From: Pseudomonas sp. B21-028
GTDB lineage: Bacteria; Pseudomonadota; Gammaproteobacteria; Pseudomonadales; Pseudomonadaceae
NCBI RefSeq assembly: GCF_024749045.1
Contig: NZ_CP087184.1
Span: forward strand, 2,480,001-2,544,000
Direction: 5' to 3'
Length of the DNA stretch: 64,000 nucleotides
The translations under genes were made by a program, and so were the position numbers. Positions 36,001-43,623 of the stretch are shown here, piece after piece. Numbering within the stretch: position 1 is the first letter of the stretch; the number at the start of each line of letters is the position of its first letter. The notes under the pieces were generated by a model. That model saw nothing but the letters and a program-made list of their open reading frames with translations. It was not told the origin of the DNA and did no database searches.

Positions 36001-37334
36001 AGCACTGTGTCGGCAGGGAGCGTGCCGAACTGATCGGTGAGATCGTCGAGCAGGTGCTGCCGCTTTCTGTTGCGGCGACTGCCATCGCCAACTATCGGCG
36101 CTGTGTGGAGAACGGTGTTCCACTCGATGAGGAAGAGGAGTTCGATCTACCTGGCGGGCACTTGGTCTGTCACACCACGCTGATTCCTCTGCGTGACACT
36201 TACGGGCGTGTGCAGAGAATCGTCGGTATCGCCCGGGACATCACACAGCGCAAACACGCGGAGCGCGTCCTGCATGCCCGTGAGCAGGAATTCCGCGCTC
36301 TGGTGGAAAACACCCCCGATATCATTGGCCGTTACGATCTGCAGTGCCGCTTCTTGTATGCCAACCCGGCAGCGCAAAATATGCTCGGCTGTACGCTGGA
36401 CTTCTTGTTGGGCAAAAAAATCTGCGAAGTGACAAATGATTTGAGTGTGGCGCGATTTTTTCAACACCGGCTCGAACACATCATTCGTACCCGCAAAGCG
36501 ACCGAAGAAGAACTGTCCCTGGAGGTTCCGTCCAAACAGGGCGCAAAAATTGCCTACTACCAGATTCGCCTGGTGCCAGAGCGTGACCAGCATGGGGTAC
36601 TTGTCAGTATTCTTGCCGTTGGGCGTAACGTCAGCGCCATGCGTGCAGCGCAGCAGCGACTAAAGGAATCCCACGCGCAACTTCGCCAACTGGCCAGCCA
36701 CCGTGAAACCGCGCGAGAAGAGGAGCGCAAGCGCATTGCCCGGGAGATTCACGACGAACTTGGGCAGCAATTGACTGCGTTGCGCATGGGCATTTCGCTT
36801 TTGCGCCTGCAATTTGGCACAGACCAACCGTTGCTGGTGGAGCGTGTGCAGGCACTGATGGGGCGGATCGATGAAACCATTCAGGTGGTTCGCAACGTGG
36901 CAACCAGCCTGCGTCCCTCGGCACTCGATATGGGATTGACTTCGGCGCTTGAGTGGTTGATTTCCGAATTTTCCCACAACACCGGCGTCCCCTGTCATCT
37001 TAGGGCGCCAGCGGCTCGATTGGAGCTCGACGACGAGCGCGCCACCGCGATTTTCCGGGTCATTCAAGAATCCCTCACCAATGTCGCTCGTCATGCCCAG
37101 GCGAGTCGGGTGGATATCCACCTCAACTGTTGCTCCGAACACGTGCTGATCGAAGTGCGGGACAACGGCAGGGGCTTTGATCCGAAGCGACTCTCCAAGC
37201 GCACCCTTGGAATGCTTGGGATGCGCGAACGCGGGCATATGCTCGGCGGAACGGTGACCGTGCACAGCGCCCCCGGCCAGGGGACGAGTGTGCAGGTGAA
37301 CATCCCCTTTCAAATAGACCCAGAGGCCTCATGA
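33081..37334 (+). CDS. Multi-PAS/GAF sensor histidine kinase (NarX/DesK type)
   Basis: A 1417-residue, apparently cytoplasmic sensor without clear transmembrane helices. I count eight PAS-like units: about 20-120, 140-255, 265-385, 390-505, 515-640, 645-760, then a GAF domain at 775-930, then PAS at 940-1055 and 1065-1180. The HisKA_3 dimerisation domain follows with H1224 in 'IAREIHDELGQQL', then a HATPase_c domain with 'VIQESLTNVARHA' (N box) and 'DNGRGFD' / 'GMLGMRERGHMLGG' (G boxes). The stop overlaps the response regulator start (ATGA). Kinases of this type next to PQQ dehydrogenases control alcohol oxidation in pseudomonads, so redox or alcohol sensing is plausible. ATG 33081 has no strong ribosome site. 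Confidence 0.92.
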   Translation: MMLSMETDALNARMAQSQLFAATFDLVSCALVLLDDQGRIVKVNGAFSELFGYILADLSGAPFDELLHQADHLVSQDVQGQDLPWGLVGHATELSYRHKNGSLLHGRSKLADVGAFLLVEITPIEAPQSLDEFLEQDHWLHRITETAPGIIGTFRLGRDGTLSMPWISPGYENYYGVTVQELKRDVSILFERIHPDDVARVQETIAESARSLSPWQCEYRVRHPQKGEIWLEGRSRPTLEADGSIIWFGFLHDISERKGVEQALQESEERLRLAFESAAIGMALLALDGHWLRVNPFLCQMLGCTEDQLLQTSSQSLTHPDDLSAEQVYCQRLLMGEIPHMRLEKRYRHRGGHYLRVRLTTSVIRAQDGTPLYFILQIEDLSRLFEAEGRVSLLDFALSHVHEAAFLVDCQARFRYVNDEACRSLGYSREELLGMSVGDIDIAWSNEQVMDRYFCTSGASESPPYFIESRNRTKAGDVFPVEISISFIELDGQHYNLALARDITERKRLQAAQRDTERRYQEIFDNSSDCLYLLEVTDNRRFRYLEINNAFERASGFYREQLLGGYVGESSVAQTARKILAPLERCLASGETIECEDELELPAGNIATLSTFIPVRDEQGHIYRIVGISRDVSERKRMEIRLLTSEQQFRALAENSLNLIIRYDLNCRRIYVNPAFERETGLSAAQALEQSLEDSWNADTQVGSYLEKLRQVMATGNPLETVLEWACPDTGKIVSHAVQLIAERALDGSVVSVLAKGHNITALKRHKRLEEVRLRIFERLARCAPLPEILALVSHYVELDQPDLLACIMLADDDGRYLRLASAPRVLPEHSQMMACVEIAEGSGTCGTAAWRGARVIAEDLATHPYCGDFRELASKIGVRACWSEPIKDSVGKVLGTFCIFLRQPGLPSQDNLKLAYQASHLAAIAIERRRAETLLLESEQRYRDIFDNSLDPLFLLEVMDGRFRYLEVNPAFEHCVGRERAELIGEIVEQVLPLSVAATAIANYRRCVENGVPLDEEEEFDLPGGHLVCHTTLIPLRDTYGRVQRIVGIARDITQRKHAERVLHAREQEFRALVENTPDIIGRYDLQCRFLYANPAAQNMLGCTLDFLLGKKICEVTNDLSVARFFQHRLEHIIRTRKATEEELSLEVPSKQGAKIAYYQIRLVPERDQHGVLVSILAVGRNVSAMRAAQQRLKESHAQLRQLASHRETAREEERKRIAREIHDELGQQLTALRMGISLLRLQFGTDQPLLVERVQALMGRIDETIQVVRNVATSLRPSALDMGLTSALEWLISEFSHNTGVPCHLRAPAARLELDDERATAIFRVIQESLTNVARHAQASRVDIHLNCCSEHVLIEVRDNGRGFDPKRLSKRTLGMLGMRERGHMLGGTVTVHSAPGQGTSVQVNIPFQIDPEAS

Positions 37335-37960
37335 TCCAATTGATGATCGCAGACGACCACGCCATCATGCGCGAGGGTCTGAAGCAACTGTTCGTGCTAG
37401 CCAGGGACCTGCAAGTCGTGGCTGAGGCGGAAAACGGCGTCCAGCTTATTGAGCGGCTACGCCTCGGAGGCATCGACCTATTGCTCCTGGACATGAACAT
37501 GCCGGGAATCAGTGGCGACGATCTGGTTGCGCGCATACGTGCCCACTATCCGAAACTACCGATTTTGGTGTTGAGCATGCACAATGAGGTGCAGATTGCA
37601 CAGCGTGCCCTCAAGGCGGGAGCTACCGGTTACCTGACCAAGGACCGGGATCCCGAGACGTTGTTGGCAGCCATTCGCAGAGTCGCCGCCGGCGGGCGCT
37701 TCATCGACGCCGCACTGGCCGAACAGATGGCCTTGGCGGCGACGGGCCTGGGGCCATGTGCCCAGCACGATGCGCTCACCGATCGCGAACTGCAGGTCAT
37801 GCGTCTGCTCGCCCGCGGCATGAGCGTCTCGCGGATTGCGACGGAATTGGTCATCAGCCACAAGACTGTCAGCACCCATAAGGCGCGCTTGATGGAAAAA
37901 ATGGGATTCATAAGTACGGCCGATATCGTCCGCTATGCGATGACGCAACAACTGATCTGA
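37331..37960 (+). CDS. NarL/LuxR-type response regulator
   Basis: 209 residues: receiver domain with phospho-acceptor D54 ('LLLLDMNMPG'), acidic pair D8-D9 and the conserved lysine in 'YLTKDRD', then a LuxR-type helix-turn-helix ('LTDRELQVMRLLARGMSVSR' ... 'ISHKTVSTHKARLMEKMG'). It overlaps the kinase gene by four bases, so it is its cognate partner. It is of the same type as regulators such as ExaE/AgmR that control PQQ-dependent alcohol oxidation; targets here are unproven. Confidence 0.93.
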   Translation: MIQLMIADDHAIMREGLKQLFVLARDLQVVAEAENGVQLIERLRLGGIDLLLLDMNMPGISGDDLVARIRAHYPKLPILVLSMHNEVQIAQRALKAGATGYLTKDRDPETLLAAIRRVAAGGRFIDAALAEQMALAATGLGPCAQHDALTDRELQVMRLLARGMSVSRIATELVISHKTVSTHKARLMEKMGFISTADIVRYAMTQQLI

Positions 37961-38584
37961 TCCCGTCGGGTTCCTGTTGGCATTGCAGCAGAAGGGCGCG
38001 ATCGGCAAAAAAGCATGAGCAGCTTATAGCGTGACAGTGGCACGCCCTTGAGGGGGGCGGGCAGGCAAATGCCTTCTTGGTGTTGCGCTGAAACAACCCT
38101 GGCGCTCGATATATTCCCACTCTGTCCGGGCAGCGCCTGCGACCTCCAAACGAACCCCGCGCGACACGACACGACTGAACCATGAAAGAGTGCCGCGCAT
38201 AGTCTTCCACAAGCAATGACTCGCATCCATTACTCCCCGTGAACGCACGTCTCGGCGCACGGGTAAGCAAGCCCCTACCAAGCCCGCCTGAATGCCTACC
38301 CAAAAAGCAGTAAAACCCGATGTTTGCCGTAGCGCATGACCGGCATCATTGGTTGATGTCATTTCGCCTCTGTTTTTTTTGACGCAGGGGCTACCCCTTT
38401 TCGTATCTACCAGGCAGTTCCGGTCGCCGGATGGAGAACCCGTTTTGAGCGTAACGATCGCCCACCCAAGCCGATCATCAGCAGGCTTGCCCGTAGCGTT
38501 CCTGCTTTTGGCCGCGCTCGGGCACCGCTCGATGCCGATGCCTGGCACGAGCACCTGGCATGCACCTATACCGGCTGGAGGCAG
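37961..38584. other. Long intergenic region upstream of the chemosensory block
   Basis: 624 bases without a convincing gene. It holds a 6-bp dyad CCCGTG/CACGGG (38236-38263) and the palindromic AGGGG-CTA-CCCCT (38386-38398), whose TACCCCT half matches the heptamer style bound by NarL-type regulators. AGGGGCTAC recurs at 49392-49400, before the second chemoreceptor. The promoter of the downstream operon is expected here. Frames of 192 codons (minus) and 79 codons (plus) are compositionally unconvincing. Confidence 0.45.
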
Positions 38585-39817
38585 ATGAACACTGACGCGC
38601 ATCAGCGCATCGCCATCAAGGGCGAGCTGAGCATCTATACCGCGGCGGATTGGAAACGGCGCCTGGATGACTTGTCAGGGCAGGGCGGCGATCTGGAACT
38701 GGACCTCGGGGCTGTTCAGGCGCTGGATACGGCCGGGCTGCAATTACTGATGATGGCCAAAAAAGAAATGATTGCCCGCGGCCAGCTATTGCGCCTGACC
38801 CACCACAGTCATGCGGTACTGGAGGTGTTCGGGTTGTGCGATATCGCCGACTTCTTCGGCGACCCCATCCTGCTGCATGTCGAGCCGGCCTCGGACTATG
38901 CCCCGGCGCAGCGGGGCCCGTTGCTCGTCGAAGCCGAGTTGGACAGGGAGATCCGCGCTGACAGATTGCAGACTCACCACTGGCACATTTCCTGGCGTCC
39001 GGGCCTTGACCTGCTGCGCAGCGGCATGGACCCGTTGGCGCTGATTTGTTACTTGTCCACCCTGGGGCATACCTGCAGCATCGTTACCCTCAGCGACAGC
39101 CTGCCACCCAGGGCCGGGATGAACCCCGAAAGTTGCTACCTGGGCTTCGAAATCGGCTTTCACAGCGATGCCGACCAGGCCGCTATCGAGGCGGTCTTCG
39201 AACCCCTTCGCGAAGACAGTCAGGTGCACATCCTCTCGCCGCACAGCAAGACCGATGAATACCGCAAGATGATTCAGGCATTGCCGCAAGAGAGTCTGCG
39301 CATGGGTGAAATTCTGCTCATGCGCTGCGGTATCCCTTCCCCCGCGGAGCTGGACGATTCGATCACTGAGCAGCCGTCCATCGACCTGAGTGTGATTGAC
39401 CGGTCGATCATGGATCCGTCGCCTATTGAAGAGGGGCTGGCAGCGCAGCCAGTCGAAGACGATTGCGAGGCAGAGAACAACCTGATTAGCGTCGATACCA
39501 CCCGGCTCGATCAACTGATGAACCTGATTGACGAACTCCTTATTGCGGGTGCTGGTGCCGATCTCGCCGCCCGAAACACTGGGGCCAGTGAGGTGGTGGA
39601 GGCCACGGCGGTTCTCGCGCGCCTGGTGGAAGAGGTTCGCGAGTCGACGTTGGCCCTGCGCACGGTGCAAAGAGGTTCCACCTGCAATCGCTTCCAGCGC
39701 GTGGTGCGCGCCGTTGCCAGGGGACCGGACAAGAACACTCTCGCCTGCCATCACGCAAACGAATACGCCGGCGATCTGGACAGAGCGCCGACGGACTTCA
39801 TGCGTTTTCAGGAGTGA
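38585..39817 (+). CDS. STAS-CheA fusion lacking phosphotransfer and ATPase domains
   Basis: 410 residues. An N-terminal STAS domain (about 5-100, 'LDLGAVQALDTAGLQLLMMA') is joined to CheA middle regions. These are a segment with 'WHISWRPGLDLLRSGMDPL' and 'MGEILLMRCGIPSPAELDD', then a CheA P3-like dimerisation helix pair ('ISVDTTRLDQLMNLIDELLI', 'LARLVEEVRESTLALRTV', 'NRFQRVVRAVARG'). The protein ends where the P4 ATPase domain should begin. The Hpt domain with its phospho-histidine and the CheW-like P5 are absent, so it cannot be a kinase. It may be a structural remnant, an adaptor or a decaying gene. A TM-CheW gene follows four bases later. Confidence 0.8.
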   Translation: MNTDAHQRIAIKGELSIYTAADWKRRLDDLSGQGGDLELDLGAVQALDTAGLQLLMMAKKEMIARGQLLRLTHHSHAVLEVFGLCDIADFFGDPILLHVEPASDYAPAQRGPLLVEAELDREIRADRLQTHHWHISWRPGLDLLRSGMDPLALICYLSTLGHTCSIVTLSDSLPPRAGMNPESCYLGFEIGFHSDADQAAIEAVFEPLREDSQVHILSPHSKTDEYRKMIQALPQESLRMGEILLMRCGIPSPAELDDSITEQPSIDLSVIDRSIMDPSPIEEGLAAQPVEDDCEAENNLISVDTTRLDQLMNLIDELLIAGAGADLAARNTGASEVVEATAVLARLVEEVRESTLALRTVQRGSTCNRFQRVVRAVARGPDKNTLACHHANEYAGDLDRAPTDFMRFQE

Positions 39818-39821
39818 GGTC

Positions 39822-40721
39822 ATGGACCAAGTGATCGATATCCACGGGTTAGGGTTCTGGCTGTTTCTGATGGTGCCTGGCACTGCCATGCTCGTCTGGC
39901 TGGTGGTTCATCTGTTGCGTGTCGACGTCAAGACAGGCAAGCCTGTCGATCCATCTGCTGAGGTTTACCCTGTTAATCTGGACCCGTTCGCCCTTCATAC
40001 GATCGGGCTGCTCACCGATGCATGCGCGGCTTATAGCCCATCCCGTGAAGAGTCTGTTGCCTCGAGTCGTTTGCCGGTGCTCAAACGTAGCGTCACCGAT
40101 CATGAGAACTTCATCGAGCTCGCCGACAAGATGTATCAGTTGGCCGAATTGATCGCGCTGATGGATGAGAAAAAGCAGGTACTGGCAGGTACAGCCATTA
40201 ACCCTCAATTGGCTGCTGACAAGCCGATACCCGACAGCCCTAACCTGTCGCTCATGCTCGGCGGCGAACGGTTCGCGATCAGCGCATTGAACATCCACAC
40301 CGTCGTCGAGGCGCGTCAGCTCTTCACTAAACTGGCCATGCCGTCGAAGCTGCGCAGTGCAATCAGAGTGGGCAACACGCTGGTACCGGTGATCGACCTT
40401 GGCATCCACCTCGCGGGTCGGCCGGTAAGGATGAGCTGGAGCACCTGTGTAGTCGTCCTTGAGGTGGGCTTCGCTGATCGAACGCACATGATCGGTGTAG
40501 TGGTCGATGCGGTCGGCGGCATATTGCGAGTTTCCCCAGCGCAAATCGAACAGACAGCGATCCAAAACAGCAAAATCCGCAACGATTTCATCCTCGGCAT
40601 GGTCTTGGTCGACAATTACATGTTCACGTTGTTGGGTATCGAGCGAGGACTCTCGGCGAATGGGTTCGTCCTGCCGCGTTCGCTCACCCAACCCATGGCA
40701 GAGGAGAGGACGCCGACATGA
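39822..40721 (+). CDS. Membrane-anchored CheW-domain protein
   Basis: 299 residues. An N-terminal transmembrane helix (about 10-29, 'FWLFLMVPGTAMLVWLVVHL') and a linker with 'ELADKMYQLAELIALMDEKK' precede a complete CheW domain (about 150-290). The latter includes 'LMLGGERFAISALNIHTVVE', 'LVPVIDLGIHLAG' and 'MIGVVVDAVGGILRVSPAQI'. Classical CheW is soluble and about 160 residues long, so a membrane-tethered coupling protein is unusual; the N-terminal part may come from a chemoreceptor. It has GGAGTGAGGTC before ATG 39822, and its stop overlaps the next small gene (ATGA). Confidence 0.8.
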   Translation: MDQVIDIHGLGFWLFLMVPGTAMLVWLVVHLLRVDVKTGKPVDPSAEVYPVNLDPFALHTIGLLTDACAAYSPSREESVASSRLPVLKRSVTDHENFIELADKMYQLAELIALMDEKKQVLAGTAINPQLAADKPIPDSPNLSLMLGGERFAISALNIHTVVEARQLFTKLAMPSKLRSAIRVGNTLVPVIDLGIHLAGRPVRMSWSTCVVVLEVGFADRTHMIGVVVDAVGGILRVSPAQIEQTAIQNSKIRNDFILGMVLVDNYMFTLLGIERGLSANGFVLPRSLTQPMAEERTPT

Positions 40722-40885
40722 GCTTCATCCGCACGTTCTTCTGCCGTTACAGCCGCCGGCCGATCCTGTTACCGCAGGCTTTTGCGCAAACATCGGGCGG
40801 CGCGAACCAGACCCATGCATCCACTCGCGAATTCGCGGACCTGGCCGGTGAGCTGAATGCCATCGTCAAGCACTTCATTGTCTGA
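40718..40885 (+). CDS. 55-residue protein ending like a chemoreceptor C-terminal tail
   Basis: The start overlaps the preceding CheW gene by four bases (ATGA), which favours translation. The C-terminal 'EFADLAGELNAIVKHFIV' resembles the last helix of methyl-accepting proteins; compare '[18 protein letters not shown]' at the end of the Cache chemoreceptor at 45287. The N-terminal 30 residues (Arg/Phe-rich, then 'AQTSGGANQTH') match nothing I know. It may be what is left of a chemoreceptor after a large deletion, or a small protein acting on the same array. Confidence 0.55.
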   Translation: MSFIRTFFCRYSRRPILLPQAFAQTSGGANQTHASTREFADLAGELNAIVKHFIV

Positions 40886-41049
40886 GGCAAAGACGCCGCA
40901 CTATGAAATACCTGCAAGGATTTCCATGCAATGAATAACCGGGTGCTATCCGATATGCACCAACGAGTCTGGGCGCCCCGATCAGGTGGCCCTATGCGCA
41001 AAAGGACCAACCGCAACGACTCTCTCACCGACAAAACCAGGTGGCGAGT

Positions 41050-43623
41050 ATGAATAACAATCTACCTCCTTCGAGCCTGCTCACCCCGACGCCTTGCACC
41101 GAGCGAACGCAGACTCGCTTCTACGCTGAGTGTTTGAAGTGCACCGCTGACAGTCAGGCCTTTCGCACGCTGGCCGAGAATACGCCGGATTCTATTGCCC
41201 GCTATGATCGCCAGGCTCTGCGTACTTACGCCACCCCGGCTTTTGCCCGTATAGCCGGAGTCTCCCCTGTGTCCCTGCTCGGCAAAAAACCCAGCGACGC
41301 TTCCAGCGTTCCCGAAATGCTTGCCTATGAGGCGACTCTGCTGGAGGTGGTACACAGTGGCCAACCCGCCGACTATGAGTTGTCCTGGACAGGTGCAAAC
41401 GGCCCGATTACCAGCCAGATACGCCTCGTTCCGGAGCTGGGGGCCGACGGTGAAGTCGTCAGCGTACTGGCCGTGGGCCGTGATATCACCCAGCTACGGC
41501 GCGCCGAGCAGGAACTGCGGGTCAGGGAGCAGGAGTTTCGCACCCTGGTGGAGAATTCGCCGGATGTCATTGTCCGCTATGACCGTGAGGGCCGGCGCAT
41601 CTACATCAATCCCGCCTACGAGCGGGTGTATGGGCTCGCGCGCAGCGAAGTCATCGGCACCCCCATTACTTACAAGTCCCCTCTGCCTGTCGACGTGACG
41701 AGTCGCTATCACCGGTGCATCTTGAATGTCCTGCTGGGTGGCCAGCCCGACTCAGAGGAAGCCATCTGGACCAACGCCAACGGTGAACAGACTGCCTTGC
41801 ATATCCAAATGGTGCCTGAGTTCGACCAGCACGGGCAGGTCACCAGCGTGCTTACCATCGCCCGCAACATATCCGCGCTCAAGGCAACCGAGCAGCGTCT
41901 TGAGCAGGCCGAAGCCATGGCTCGCCTCGGCCACTGGCAATTGGATTATCGCCTTGGCGCCTTGCGGCTATCGGCGGAACTCTGTCGTATGGCCGGCAAA
42001 CCTCGCAATTGGTGTCCGACCCAGAGTGAACTCCTCTCCATGCTCCTGCTCAAGGATCGCGGACGCATCCTTGATCGTCTCTGCCAAGCCTCCTTCGAGC
42101 GCAGCACCTCTCTAACGTTGGAGTACTGCATCGTGGTGGACGGGCGGCAATTGCATTTGCATTCCGATATGAGTATCGAATACGACGCCGACGGTAAGCC
42201 GCTGCATGCGCTGGGTACGGTCCAGGATATCAGTGAACTGAAAGCCTATCGGGAGCGGATGCACGCGCTGGCCTTTTATGATGGCCTGACCGAACTGCCT
42301 AATCGCGAACTTTTTAAAGAGCGCCTGCAACAAGCGTTGGTCGAGGCCGAGCGCAGTGGCGGCCAAGTCGTGGTGTCGGTTCTCGACCTCGATAACTTCA
42401 AGGTGGTGAACGATACCTTGGGGCACGGCGCTGGGGATGAATTGTTGCGCGAAGCCGCCAGCCGCTTGCGGCGTCTGGTGTGCGGTAACGATACCGTGGC
42501 ACGCCTGGGCGGTGATGAGTTCGCGCTGATTCTCACCAAACTCACCGACACTGCCGACTTGGACAGCCAGGGCAAACGAATCCTGCAGGCCATTACGGGT
42601 ATTTACCGGATCCAGGGTCGGGAAGTTTTCGTATCCGGTAGCCTCGGTATCGCCCGCAGTCCGGTAGACGCTGACAGCATCGCCGAACTCCTGCAGTACG
42701 CCGATTCGGCCATGTATCACGCCAAAGCCCGCGGGCGAAACAATGTGCAGCTCTATACGCCGCGCCTGACCCAACAGACCATGGAGCGTCAGGCACTGGC
42801 AGCGAGCTTGCGCCATGCGCAGCGTAACGGTGAACTGACGTTGCATTATCAGCCACAGATAGATTTGGCCAGCGGCCGCCTGATCGGCGCTGAAGCCCTG
42901 TTACGCTGGAACCATCCGCAACACGGGCAAGTGCCTCCGGACAAGTTCATTCCGATTGCCGAGGAAACCGGACTGATTGTTGGTATTGGCGAATGGGTTC
43001 TGGAAACGGCCTGTCGTTTTGCCGTCACCTTGAATTGTGAGGGGCGGTGCCCACCGCTGAAAATAGCCGTCAATCTGTCGCCGCGACAGTTCCAGATGAA
43101 TGACCTGCTTAGCTCAATCCGCGCCATCGCGCAGAACACCGGCTGCGAGCCAGCCTGGTTGGAACTGGAAATCACTGAAGGCTTGCTGCTGGATGATAGC
43201 GTCGTCGTGCGCGAAACCCTTAAAGAACTGAACACCATGGGTTTCTCCATTGCCATCGACGATTTCGGTACCGGTTATTCGGCGCTCGGCTACCTGAATC
43301 GCTTTCCCATCGAAACCCTGAAGATAGACCGCTCTTTTATTCGCGACATCGAACACAACCGCGAAAGCGCCGAGCTAGTCAAGGCGATCATCTCCATGGC
43401 TAACAATTTGCGCTTGTCGCTGGTAGCCGAAGGCGTCGAAGAGACCTCTCAGCAAGCATTCCTGCAGAGTCATGGTTGCCAAAGTGCACAGGGTTGGCTG
43501 TATGGAAAAGCCATGCCACAGGTGGATTTCGAAGAACTGTCGTTATTAAGGCCAGCGAACTGTGACTGGCGGGTAAGTCATGGCGTGGCCGTGTCTGCGG
43601 CTGACATCACGTACCGCCCATGA
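41050..43623 (+). CDS. PAS-PAS-PAS-GGDEF-EAL c-di-GMP signalling protein
   Basis: 857 residues with three PAS units (about 35-150, 155-280, 285-400). A GGDEF domain follows with intact GGDEF ('[13 protein letters not shown]') but a broken product-inhibition site: the RxxD position reads CGND. The EAL domain has the full catalytic set: EALLRW, 'AVNLSPRQ', 'ELEITE', '[13 protein letters not shown]', 'LKIDRSFI', 'AEGVE' and 'QGWLYGKAM'. Phosphodiesterase activity is therefore likely and cyclase activity possible. There are no transmembrane helices. ATG 41050 follows AGGTGG; a GTG nine bases earlier is an alternative. The stop overlaps the chemoreceptor start (ATGA), which links c-di-GMP turnover to chemosensing. 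Confidence 0.92.
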   Translation: MNNNLPPSSLLTPTPCTERTQTRFYAECLKCTADSQAFRTLAENTPDSIARYDRQALRTYATPAFARIAGVSPVSLLGKKPSDASSVPEMLAYEATLLEVVHSGQPADYELSWTGANGPITSQIRLVPELGADGEVVSVLAVGRDITQLRRAEQELRVREQEFRTLVENSPDVIVRYDREGRRIYINPAYERVYGLARSEVIGTPITYKSPLPVDVTSRYHRCILNVLLGGQPDSEEAIWTNANGEQTALHIQMVPEFDQHGQVTSVLTIARNISALKATEQRLEQAEAMARLGHWQLDYRLGALRLSAELCRMAGKPRNWCPTQSELLSMLLLKDRGRILDRLCQASFERSTSLTLEYCIVVDGRQLHLHSDMSIEYDADGKPLHALGTVQDISELKAYRERMHALAFYDGLTELPNRELFKERLQQALVEAERSGGQVVVSVLDLDNFKVVNDTLGHGAGDELLREAASRLRRLVCGNDTVARLGGDEFALILTKLTDTADLDSQGKRILQAITGIYRIQGREVFVSGSLGIARSPVDADSIAELLQYADSAMYHAKARGRNNVQLYTPRLTQQTMERQALAASLRHAQRNGELTLHYQPQIDLASGRLIGAEALLRWNHPQHGQVPPDKFIPIAEETGLIVGIGEWVLETACRFAVTLNCEGRCPPLKIAVNLSPRQFQMNDLLSSIRAIAQNTGCEPAWLELEITEGLLLDDSVVVRETLKELNTMGFSIAIDDFGTGYSALGYLNRFPIETLKIDRSFIRDIEHNRESAELVKAIISMANNLRLSLVAEGVEETSQQAFLQSHGCQSAQGWLYGKAMPQVDFEELSLLRPANCDWRVSHGVAVSAADITYRP

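Noticed and set aside
38349..38588. A 79-codon plus-strand frame whose stop overlaps the STAS-CheA start (ATGA)
   Set aside because: The overlap is suggestive, but there is no good start or ribosome site, the translation has no family resemblance, and it runs through a likely regulatory palindrome.
38024..38602. A 192-codon minus-strand frame in the gap before the STAS-CheA gene
   Set aside because: No domain, no ribosome site, and it overlaps the start of a supported gene; composition looks random.
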